The notes under the pieces: generated by a model
The model's database searches: none
Told to the model about the DNA's origin: nothing
Seen by the model: the letters and a program-made list of their open reading frames with translations, nothing else
In this document: piece after piece, positions 22,861 through 33,778 of the stretch
Layout of the letters: each line of letters opens with the position of its first letter
How positions within the stretch are numbered: the first letter of the stretch is position 1
NCBI GenBank assembly: GCA_015698045.1
Contig: BLAL01000252.1
Span: 806,001-870,000 of the forward strand
DNA: 64,000 bases
Reading direction: 5' to 3'
Source: Rhizophagus clarus
Lineage: Eukaryota; Glomeromycota; Glomeromycetes; Glomerales; Glomeraceae
Translations under genes and position numbers: made by a program

Positions 22861-23453
22861 GATTTAAGAGCACTTTTATTAACAGTTTTGTAAAATATTT
22901 TTTAGCAGTTTTTTTAACCTAGTGATTAATAAGAAGAGATTATAAATTATAAATTATTTTAATATTTTATGTTTGTATTATTTGGGATTTTATATATATA
23001 TTATAAAACAAATTGTTTAGCAGAATAAAAAATTTAAAGGTTATAATAAAAGTTTGCTTAATAGAATTTAAAATAATTTGCTTATTGATCATAATAAATT
23101 TTAAATTTTTATCTGATTTATATATATATTATTTGGAAGCCTATTTAGGCAAATCAAAAATAATAGCTTAAAATCTTTTTTTTTCTTTTCATTCTGTAAG
23201 AGATTACTATGTTGCTAAGAACTATCTTATAAATAAACCTCTAAATGAAGCCATTTATTATATTTTATATTTTCTAAAAAATTTAGAAATAACTAATTTA
23301 TATTAAATTATTTTATATTTGCATTGCTTTTTAATTGATATCAATATAATATTATTCTAAATAGATGGGTAGGTTAATAATTAATAATTATTCTACTTAG
23401 CAAATACATTATAAATAAAAATATTATGAATAAATTAGCATCTAATAGATGCT
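22861..23453. other. AT-rich spacer
   Basis: A/T-rich DNA with no plausible frame and no repeat ends that I can pair. It runs up to the target duplication of retroposon copy C. Confidence 0.4.
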
Positions 23454-25523
23454 TAAATTTTGTAATAATGGAACTCTTTCCTGCAGATCTGTGAACCAAA
23501 TTTTCACGGAAGAAAAATATTTTATTTTCATTATAAAGAAAGGCTTTTTGCTAATTAACCCATCCTCAAAAACCATAGCAACGTCTTCTATGACCAAAGT
23601 TACCCCTACTACTGCTCTAAAAAGTATACCTTCTGACTGTTTTCATGACTTTATCTCAGGACTCATCAAGAGAAACTCTTTGACTATTTTTAGCTCAATA
23701 ATAATTACAGACCCCTCAGCTATAGACGAGTTCCTTAGTACTTATAAGGAACAAATGATTCCTATGGATAAGTTGTTACAAAATATTTACAGCAACGACT
23801 GTTTTCCTATCATAGTTTAATTTTTAGCTACTTTTCTTAATCTTTTTCTCTTGGATGACGAAAATCAGGAAATTTTTCTCATGGATTCTGAAATTCGCCA
23901 AGGGTTAGAGTACGTAAGCAAACAATCTCCTGATAAGGAAGATCTAAGGGATCCTATGCACCAATCAGATGCATCGATAAATTTTGATGTGTTTGATACA
24001 AATTTGATAGGATCATTGGATGATGTCGATGAATTACTTGTCACACCCCCACGTAATATCACACCTATACCTGTCATGCCCTTGACCAAATCTCAGAAAA
24101 GGAGTGCTAAAAAGAAGACCCGTAACGAGAAATAAAAGTTGCAACTTTAATCTTCTTCTGGACTGGATGAACAAGTGGTGCGCACTTTTAGCACAGAATC
24201 TTCTGAGTATGCATCCTCTAAACCTTCTGGTTCAAGGACAGTTACTTTTAATTAGAATTTACTTTTTCCTTCTTCCACACCTTATAAGCAGCAGTTGAAG
24301 CGAGATTCCAAATCACAATCAATGCCTATAGACAATGGAAAGAAATTGAAACAAAAAGAGACAGACAATACGTTAAAGAATGGAAATGTTATCATCATTG
24401 GATATGTTTCTCAGGATCAGGAACAAGCACAATTATTGGATCTTGTAGTCTATGATATTCTGGCCAAATAGGATAACTATACTCTGTTGGCCAATTTAGG
24501 ACGATGGGGTAAGGTCATTTCAGTCAGCACAAGGGTGCACAAGAAGTATTTATCTGCAAGGGTTAGACTGATTCCTGACCACGAGTGCTTGAAATGCTAT
24601 AATGGAGGGGACTGGACTGTTAACTTGGGAGGAATCCCTGTTTGATGGTTCTCTGCTTCCTGGAACCTTTCAGAAAGGAAACAACGAGAAAAGTTCTAAG
24701 CTGTCATATACAATCTTTCAGAAGACATGACAAACGCCTCCTTATTCTCAAATGGACGTCCTCATCAGTTTTTGTTGGATAGTGGGATCAAATCATTTAA
24801 AATCGTTAAAGAAGTTGATAGGTCTAGAAAGCTGATAGGTTACTTTGACACTTATGATTATGTTTCCACTTGCATTAATAACTCTTAGCTTTAGAATGAC
24901 TTAAGAATCTCCTAGTGCCATTATTCCACTCCCAACTTTAAGAATTTATATAAATTTGCTTGAATTAGTAATGCAGAAAAGTCTTTCAGGATTCCTAATG
25001 GGTCTAATTTTTCTTTTTCAGGTTTAAATACTAACAACCGCAAGAACGATCATAATAAAACTCCTAAATCTGAACGTTCTACCAAAAAGATTGATCATTT
25101 AAGAAACGACCAGTCTAAGAAGCCTGATGTAAAACATTTAATTGCTGGGCTGAAAGCATTATTAGAATATTATGTTTAGTTTAGTTGGTATAGATAGATA
25201 GAAGATTCCACACTAACTTCTTGTCATGCATAGCATTTGCTTTATGTGATGTTTCTTTTGTTTTATTAGATCGTGGAATTTTTATTTTTTTTCTTTTTTG
25301 TTTCCTTTTATTTCTTGAATAATTCTATAACTAGACTTCTTATTACACTAAAGAGAATAGGCTAGGGATATAGTAGTCATGAGATAGTTTGTGACTCTAG
25401 TGTGGAGAACGGGCTGGCTTTGTCATGCTGATCTTTTGTATACTTTTTTATCTTTTTTCAGTAATAAAAGCACTTCTTTTGACTATAAAAAAAAAAAAAA
25501 AAAAAAATAAATTCTGTAATAAT
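23454..25523 (+). mobile_element. ORF1-type retroposon, copy C, full length with target duplication
   Basis: The most complete copy. The 16-bp duplication TAAATTTTGTAATAAT (23,454-23,469) returns as TAAATTCTGTAATAAT (25,508-25,523), one mismatch. The element between them starts GGAACTCTTTCCTGCAGATC and ends in a poly(A) of about 21 A at 25,487-25,507, after GTAATAAAAG, a polyadenylation-like signal. Long target duplication plus poly(A) means target-primed reverse transcription of an mRNA. Coding pieces run over 23,470-25,180 with some stops and frame changes: TKVTPTTALKSIPSDCFHDF, MDDENQEIFLMDSEI, NVIIIGYVSQDQEQAQ, GRWGKVISVSTRVHKKYLSA, NGGDWTVNLGGIPV, IKSFKIVKEVDRSRKLIGYF and KHLIAGLKALLEYYV. 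No reverse transcriptase is present, so it must have moved with borrowed enzyme. Confidence 0.8.
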
Positions 25524-27842
25524 ATGTATTATTTTTTTATTTTGTACTTTGTAATATTTTATTTTGATATTAGTATTAAAAATTTATTTAATGTTTTAAT
25601 TATTATGAGCTCAGGCTAAGGAGGTAATATAAAAGAAAATTATTATAAAATATATATTTGCAATACTTTAGGTAGAAAAAAGATTTTGTTTATATCATCT
25701 ATAGTATATTCCTTTTTTTTTTTTTTTACTTTTGCCTTTAGATATTAACTAGTATTAATTTATTAGTATTGAAATTAATATTTGTATAAGATTCTATTAT
25801 TATTGATTAATACTAGTTAGGTAATAAAATATTCATATCTATTATCTGTATAATCACTAGTTTTGAAATGTTTGTTATGTTGTTTATGTTTCCTAAATTT
25901 ATTGATTCTAATTGTTAGATTTTATATTATTAAAGTTACTTGTAAATAATAATATAATAATGCAGCAAATTCTTTGCTTAATTTGCACTTTATGATTTTT
26001 ATTTTAAAGTATAATAAAATATAGTTTTGATATTTTTTTTTCTTACATAGTTTTCTACTATTTTGTTATTTCTGTTTTGTTTAAAATAAAATGCAGATTT
26101 ATCAAAAAAAATATTATCAAGTTATCTATAAAACTATTTGTAAATAATTTAATAAATTTAGTATATGTTTTATATAAAACTAAAATTGGTTAATTTTGTC
26201 CTCTAAAATGGTCAAAATGATCAAAATAATTTTGACTTAGATTCTTTTAAAAGTCAAAATAGTCAAAATTACTATGATATAATCATATGATTTTTATAGT
26301 AAACAATAATATTAAATTTAAAGTTAACAATTTTTGCATCTAATAATCCAATTTTTATAATTTTTATATGGTTGGATTCAACTTATTAAAAGGATTCCAA
26401 TAATATGTATTGTATATCTGTAATATCAATATTGATAAAGTTATTCACATTTAAAATTTAGTATTAAATTATAATTATAAAATTATATAAGGGTAGTGAC
26501 ATATATTAGCTAATATTTTAGGGGGTGGGAGGGTAAGTGAAAATCTTAGGTTACACAATTTTTAAAAAATATGATTGGTTGCATGTGACCAAGAGATCTT
26601 ACCTGGGAGTGGGGGGTAAGTGTCTATAATAAAAAAATATTAGCTAATATATGTCACTGCTCTAATTATAATGTAATTTTAATTATTTTGACTTTAATTT
26701 CAATTTTTAATCTTCTTAGATCAAAATATTTTAACTTTTGAGTTTTAATTTCAACTTCATATATAGTATATATTTTATATGAATATGTTTCTTATGTAAA
26801 AGACATATTTGATATACTGTATATTAGTTTCTGAAATTGTGAAGAAAAATAAAAATAAAAAATTATTTTTTGCAGAAAATTTAGTTTAGTATATTAGCAA
26901 AAGAAGTTTTTGAAAGATTAATTTCAGTAAACTTATAGAAATCTAAATTTTACAATATTTTAATTATAATATTTTAATAAATTTACAGAATATAAACTTT
27001 TATAATATTTTAATTATAATATTTTAGTAAACTTATGAAAAAAATTTTTGTAACATTTTGGTTATAAATATTTTGTAAATTTTATGAAAAAATATTATAA
27101 TGTAAAAGCTATAAAAGATTATATAATTGTAAATTTATGTAATATTATGTCTGATTAATTTGCTAATGATTATATAATATAAATCCAAAAAAAAAATTCT
27201 TTGTTTTTAAAAAAAATAAAAAATTTTTATTACACAAAATTATACAAACTTTTAAAAAAGAGTGACATTTAAAATAAAGCAGAATCATATAATCATAATA
27301 AAATATTTGTCATCTAGTATCATGCTCTTTATTTTCTTATTTTTATTAAATATTCTAGAGATTTAAAATTTTTTCAGTTAGTAAAAACTTGTTTATCATA
27401 CCTATTATACTGTATGTTATATATGTAATTTCTTAATGCTATAATTCTGGTCAAATTTATTTTACTTTAGACATTCTCTAAAAAAGAAAATTTCTTTGAT
27501 AAAAAAAGATTTTTGTTAAATAAATCAAAAATAACATTTAAAATTATCTTTGTTATTCTAAGTAAACTTATTAAAAAGGCAAAAATACATCTATTATATT
27601 ATTTTTTAAAATTTATATATTATAATAAACTTTCTTAAAATTTTTTTTAAGGTTGTTATAAATACATTTATTCTATTTTTTTTTTTTTTTTTGAATTTTT
27701 TAAAAAAATAAAATTTACCAAGCTTAAATAATTAAGATTTACAAATAATAATCAAATAAATTTATTATGCATTTATAAATTCAATAAATAAAACCTTTAT
27801 TTTTATTATACAAAATACAAATTAATAATATAATACTTTAAA
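25524..27842. other. gene-free AT-rich stretch
   Basis: It separates the repeat island from VPS18. Apart from the 172-bp MITE at 26,491, only A/T runs and short tandem motifs are seen (for example three loose copies of ACAATATTTTAATTATAATATT near 26,950-27,060). No gene is supported. Confidence 0.5.
26491..26662. mobile_element. 172-bp PIF/Harbinger-like MITE
   Basis: The terminal inverted repeats are GGGTAGTGACATATATTAGC on the left and, reading inward from the right, GAGCAGTGACATATATTAGC. The match continues to about 28 bp. TAA lies immediately outside both ends (26,488-26,490 and 26,663-26,665), the TWA target duplication of PIF/Harbinger elements. The GC-richer middle is non-coding. The arms are little diverged, so the insertion looks fairly young. 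Confidence 0.75.
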
Positions 27843-30800
27843 TTATATTTCCCATGATTTCAATAATTCATTTTCATCATCATTTATAAATGGTTGTTCA
27901 ATAGTCTTGATCATCATATCCCCACAAAGTATACATTCTGAAGCAACTAAATCATCAAGCTCATCCTAACAAAAAAGAAAAATATTATTTAATTAGAAAA
28001 ATTAATAATTTGTAATTGCAAGTCAACAAATTACCTTTAGTTGATCAATTTTTGGAACAAAGACAGTAACATCATCATCATTATATGTGGCAGCTGTTGG
28101 ATCAGGTGGATGATTAACATTATTCATTTCCTTTGATATTTTTTGTTGTAAATCCAGAAGATGATGTAATTGTCCCGTACTAAGATAATTGGTCACCTAA
28201 CGAGGATAATTGTCAGAGTATAATTTGCGTATCAAAAATTGAGTTTAATGAATAAAAATATTAGCTTACTCGGCTGATCATACAATCAGCATGAAAAGCA
28301 TGTTGGCAAGGAAAAATATAAAATGGCCTTGTTAATAATGGAAAATCGCATATTGAACACCTTTCTCCGGTCGTTACAACCGCAAAACTATATCATTTTG
28401 AAAATTAGTGTTAAGTATAAATTGTAATGGATACATCAAATGATAATTCAACATTTACCGGCATCTTAATTCTCGTATATCAAGTCGAATGCTCTCGGCA
28501 CTCTTGGTCGCCTCATCCATTTCTGTTTTTAATTCTTCTATATTTAAATTATATTCCTCAAGAGCCGCACATATCTCATCCTATAATAGTAGGATAACTA
28601 ATTAAATAACGATTTATTAATTAGTTTTAAGCGCCATAAAAAATTACCTTGAAATCATCTATAAGAACAAAATCGGGGAAGAATGGCAAAATATCTTCAA
28701 TTTTAAGCAAGTCGCAATGCTGGAGATAATCCATGGCCCTAAATATATTAAATTACAATATTAAAACGAGCGATTTATTAAATTACAACAATTTTAATTT
28801 TTTTAAGAGATAAAGAGACATACGTTTTTATTTCTTGTTTCTTCTCAACTACATGACGCGCAATTTTCAGCCAAAGTTTCTTACGTAGTGCGTCATCATC
28901 CTCCGGTTTGTCAGCGTTAATTCTTGCAAGTTCCAGGTCATCATGCTAATAAATGTATAGATATTTAATATTAACATCCATAATAACAATACGCAAAAAT
29001 TTACCTTCAATGCCAAATCAACAGCCTCTTCGTAAAGCCCCATGTTGCTATATATATGTACACAACTTTGCGTTCTTCTATTTTGGCTACAAAGCCGAAG
29101 CGCGTAATCTAGATTATAATATGGTTCTCGTCCCTACATGAAAGGATTTCAAATATACTTAAAACAATGGAAAGTTAGAGAATGTGTATATCAAGAAAGT
29201 AGACATACTTCCGATGCCAAAAATTGGAGTAAAGCAGACTCATCATTTGTGGGTTGTGTCGCGTACAATGTGAGAAGAAAATTGTGAATAGCTGGGTCTG
29301 TGTTGTTGAGTTGTTGCACTACATATTGTAAATATCTTATTGCTTGGTTCTATAATTGTAATAAATTTAAATTTTTACTTAATTCTCTTAATTACAAATA
29401 TAATGAATGAATATCTAAGTAACCTACTTGTGTGGTGTTTTCTGGAGCTTTTGAATGATCATATTTCAATAAGGCAGGCATCAAATTTCTTGGATTGAGG
29501 TTCGGTTGTCGCATCCAAACAACGACAGTTTCACTAGGTGCATTTTCCATCAACACAAGAGCAAATTTATAGAACGTATCAACAGAAGCCTAAATTCAAT
29601 AGGGTGGGGGAATTGTAAAAATGCCTTAGGAAAAAATTTTTTTTTATTATAAATGGAAATATTAGCGAATTACCTGTTTACTGAGAACATCCAGTGCTTG
29701 TTTATAATTTCCTTCTTGAATCCAATGTGATATTACTTTCTCGTAGTCACCTATCAACGATGCGTAACATAATAATTCATCTGTGCGCCCATGACTGGAA
29801 ATTAAATTATACGTTGTCTTCTTATCCAAATCGGTCTAAGTTGTTCCGAAAAGAATAAAGCTACAATCATATACGAGAACAACGTCTAATATTTCTTAGA
29901 ATCAATTACCTTATATTGTTCAAGGAATCCCTTGAATTCATCTTCTAAGTCCTTTTGCTCTGCTTTAAAAGTGCCAATATCATCAGAGCCAGCACTTGAT
30001 GCCGCCAAATCCTCCAATGTATTTATTTTGCTTAGATATATTTCAACTAGCCAAGTAGCAATCATAGTCTTTTGAGTTAAATCCTAAAGAAAACATCGAA
30101 TACTTGTAAAATTAAAGAGAAACTAAGTTGGATCTTACAATTTCATGTGCAATTGTAATTAACCTGTCTTCGGAGTTTGTCAAGTTTGCTCAATAAATAT
30201 TTTTTCAAAGCGTCTCTCTCATCTCGCTCAACAAATTTAAGTGTAACTTCTTCAAAAGGCACGGTCGATTCTGCGTAATATGAAGCTGATAATAGATACC
30301 GTTTTTGTGAAAAATAATGTTCGGCTTGAGTTGTAAGAACCTTGTCACGTTGTGCTGGATTCTAGACGAACAATAGCTAAATTTTAGACTCGGAAATAGT
30401 TATATACACAACATCCAAAATTATATTAGCCAATTTACCTTGCAGTATTGTAATGCCGTATCAAACTGTTGTTTTTCCAAATATAACTTCCATACATCTC
30501 GGTCTTCCTTGGAAACAATAAGTTCGAATATAGAAGAATCGGTGTAAATCCAAAACGTGTTTTTTACATTATCCACAGTCATAGTTCGAACTTCTTCCCC
30601 TGCTTTCTATCAAATATATATATATGTATACATACATATAAAATACAAATTCATGTTTATCAAAAAAAGAAAAAAATAATAATAATTTAATGTACTCACA
30701 AGTGGAATTTCATCATCAAAGACGATTTGGTCATTGAGTTGACATATTGCTTTTACACGTTCCTTATATAACAAAATAAAGTGGAACTCGGTAAGAGCAA

Positions 30801-32418
30801 TTGATAAAGGCACTTCAGCTGTCGCAGTTGAATCATTGTTTGCTGTGGATGGATATCTAACAAGTATATAAGTATATTTATACTTTTTTTTAAATAATAA
30901 TATTAGCAATTTTGTTAAATAAATAAACGAATACGTACGGAAGTAATTTTGCGCTATCAATGACACTATCACCAAAATCTTGCGAGCCAAATACAAGGCT
31001 TCCATGATAAATTCCTGGGTCTATTAAGCGCGAAGATATAATTTAGATTGTTGAAATGCTGAATTAATAATATTATATGATTTGACTAACTTGTTAACCA
31101 AGCAAAATTTTTGGCTGCTCCTTGGTAATGAAAATCTTGATATTGATATTGAGAGTAAAACTGTAATTCACTGTAAGTGAGATCTCCGGGAAGTTCCTGA
31201 AATACTGATAAAATAAGACAAATGGTTTAATATTAATGATTATTTTGCACAAGAACAATAGTGCATACTACCTGGATTTATTGCATAGCTAGCAAATAAG
31301 TTCTCAAACATCGAAGCTACCTCATCGTCTTTTGATGGAGTTGCATTTCCAATAAATTGGTATAACCTAGTTGGCGTTGTAGCTACTATTAAATATTTTC
31401 GTGTTGTTGCAGGAAATTGTTCGATGCGAAGACCGGTAATGGGGACATTCCTATTTAATGAATAAACCTAAAAAATTTTTACGCAAATATAAGTGAATTT
31501 TTAGAAATTATCCAAAGATAGTATGCACAAATATTTATAAACCTGTTTGCAGAATTTTTCTTCTTTTTTAAAAAATTCATCTGTTGGTTCAATCTCAGCT
31601 TCGAATATCATCCCATTACGGCTGCCAATAAGTATTTTCTTTGTAGAAGTATCCGATGAAGATCCGTTAAATCTGTTCCACCCAACGGACTCAATTATTA
31701 TGCCCTTGTTATCAATAAAAGAAAAAAAAAAAGGAAAAGAAAAAAAAAGTGGATAATGATTAAATTCTAGCCCTTCATGCAATTTTTTGGCCGTTCTTAT
31801 TAATGTTGCGTAGTATAATACTACCTTGAATTTAGAGAGAGCTTTAGCTTTTTTCCATTTTTCAAATAGATAAAAATTTTCTCCTTGTTCCGTTGTTATA
31901 AGTAAATGTCGACCGGTTGGGTCAAAGAAAATTTTATAAATCCTCACTTCAGATTTTCGTGGGATTTCAATATCTGACGAGAATCATACAGTTAAAATAT
32001 AAACGAAATGGCCTATTAAATTAAAGAAAATTTCCTATCATATACCTTCTACATCGTGAGCTTGTTGTAAATCAATTCTTAATATATGATTCGTTTTCAA
32101 TGCCATTACAAGAATTTCATTGGATACCGACATTGCTACTAAAGGAGCGGGGAACTGAAATTGAACAAGATCAAGAGAAAATATCTCTGAATCGTCCTTA
32201 GCTAAACCAGTACTAACAAACCCCGTTTCCAACTAAACAAAATTATGAAATATTGTGAAGTAAGTAAAAATTCTCCTGAACGTAGTGTAATATAAATAAA
32301 TATTTACCATAACTGGATCAGCTTGCTCAAAGCCTGCCGTATCCAAGAAACTATTATTTCCAGTATATGATTGTAGCGCATCGTTGGAATTTTCTTGAAA
32401 ATCGTCAACTATAGACAT
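27843..32418 (-). CDS. VPS18: Vps18 (Pep3), HOPS/CORVET core subunit with RING end
   Basis: A core subunit of the HOPS and CORVET tethering complexes, which drive fusion at late endosomes and the vacuole. More than a dozen exons read from MSIVDDFQENSNDALQSYTG (ATG at 32,418) to ELLKSWEI and a stop at 27,843. The N-terminal half is a beta-propeller region (KIFFDPTGRHLLITTEQGEN, KILIGSRNGMIFEAEIEPTD, ITGLRIEQFPATTRKYLIVA, then ELPGDLTYSELQFYSQYQYQ). The second half is helical, of the clathrin-heavy-chain-repeat type, near 30,400-28,500. The C-terminal RING starts RCSICDFPLLTRPFYIFPCQ, continues HAFHADCMISR, and closes with ECILCGDMM. The RPFY-FPC-HAFH-DC signature is characteristic of Vps18. 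The start codon is 123 bp from that of the UQCC2-like gene on the other strand. Confidence 0.93.
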
Positions 32419-32541
32419 TATAAAATTTATAGTTCTGATAAAATCGAATTGATTGATGGCTTTATTCCTTCACGTGTGATCAAAATGATGATCAATCAAT
32501 TACTTGTCGATCAATTCGTCTTTTTTCCTGAAATTATCTAT

Positions 32542-33025
32542 ATGCCAACTTCATCGAAAACAGAAATTTTATCACTTTATCGTAGTTTTCTTCGTATTAT
32601 TGAAAATTGGCCGAATGATTATTTACGACCAAATCGGAATCTAAAACATATATTATATTTACGTGTCATAGAAGGGTTTAGGCAAAATATGGTAGTAAAT
32701 TCTCCACATGTATATGATAATTTAGTTTCAAACGCTGAAAAAGAACTGAATGCTTTAAGAGTATTGGAAGAAAATGAATTTAAAGAGAAAGTAAGTTTTA
32801 ATTGAAATTATTTCTCTTTTTTTTAGGGAAAAAAAAATAACATTTAGTTTTATATTATAGTATCCTCTTTCAGATAAAATGTATAGGCCAGCAGCAAATC
32901 CTAGATATTATTTTGGACTTCTCGCAGAATTAGATAAAGCTGCTAAGCAAAAACAAATAGATGATTCTACGCCACCTTCGTGGTGGAGAAGACTTTTTGG
33001 TTTAGGTCATTATAAAGAGCTTTAA
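32542..33025 (+). CDS. UQCC2: complex III assembly factor, UQCC2/Cbp6-like
   Basis: Probably a mitochondrial factor that helps make or stabilise cytochrome b for complex III, the role of UQCC2 in animals and Cbp6 in yeast. Exons 32542-32790 and 32861-33025 give 137 aa. The core SLYRSFLRIIENWPNDYLRP, LRVIEGFRQN and NALRVLEENEFKEKYP lines up with human UQCC2 (RYRRFLKLCEEWP, LRQRVAQAFRE and YYKHKYP). An ~45-residue C-terminal extension ends WWRRLFGLGHYKEL. The start chosen is the ATG nearest the LYR motif, matching the short N terminus of the family. An in-frame ATG pair at 32,485 would add 19 residues and cannot be excluded. Confidence 0.7.
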
Positions 33026-33117
33026 CATTAACTTTTTAGCTTTTTAGACACTAAGAAATGGACATTATATCAAATATTGTAATTTAATTAGACAAAAATG
33101 ATTGATTATTAAAGCTA

Positions 33118-33661
33118 TTAAGAGTCAATTCTTGTTTTCATAATTGGCCACCTATACCAATTCCATTTCAGTGTTCCACTAATTCGCATTGGCTTACCTT
33201 TGTATAATATTTTACCTAAAAAAAAAATTGTTTAAAAAGATTTCTTTTGTCTAGTTTAAATAATTTTAGACTCACCTTTCCAAACCTTAATACCAAATGC
33301 TTTCCCATGATTTGTATTCTATGCAAAAAGTATAACACGTTTAGGAAATTATATTAAAAAATTGAATTAAAATCTACCTCACCTTTAATTTTGGTGCAAC
33401 CTTTGTTACTTCATAATAGCTTTCAAGAATTCCTTTCTTGACCCAATGATCTGGCACCTATAATTCCGCAAAGTTTAAGAATAAATCTAAAATCTTTTTT
33501 AGATTTAATAATTAACATACCACTTTAAGTCCAACTCCATAATTTGGATATACGTTTAATAATTCAAGTAAATTTTTAGATTTATTTGAATCTCTTATAA
33601 TTGGATAGCCAGATTTTTTTAATAGTTCTTTTGCTATACTTGTCATTTCCAAACTGTTCAT
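33118..33661 (-). CDS. MRPS34: mitochondrial small-subunit ribosomal protein mS34
   Basis: A component of the mitochondrial ribosome small subunit. Exons 33661-33521, 33457-33383, 33318-33276 and 33215-33118 give 118 aa. It reads SIAKELLKKSGYPIIR, then NYGVGLKVVPDHW, ESYYEVTKVAPKLK, NHGKAFGIKVWKGK and SGTLKWNWYRWPI. The spacing of G-x-G, W, Y--TKV-P, HGKA-GI---KGK and a final W block matches animal MRPS34 closely (FGLGRLV..W, YWRLTRVRPDY, HGKAWGILTFKGK). It is shorter than the human protein, lacking the long C-terminal extension. Its start codon faces that of TFB2 across only 117 bp. Confidence 0.8.
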
Positions 33662-33778
33662 GATGCAGTATTTGATTTGCCCAATAAATTTACGACCGAT
33701 TTTACCAAGTTACACAAGCAAATTATAAAATTTGGGCTTTGGAAAAGGGAGGAAAAAATTCCAACTCGAACGTTAAAA

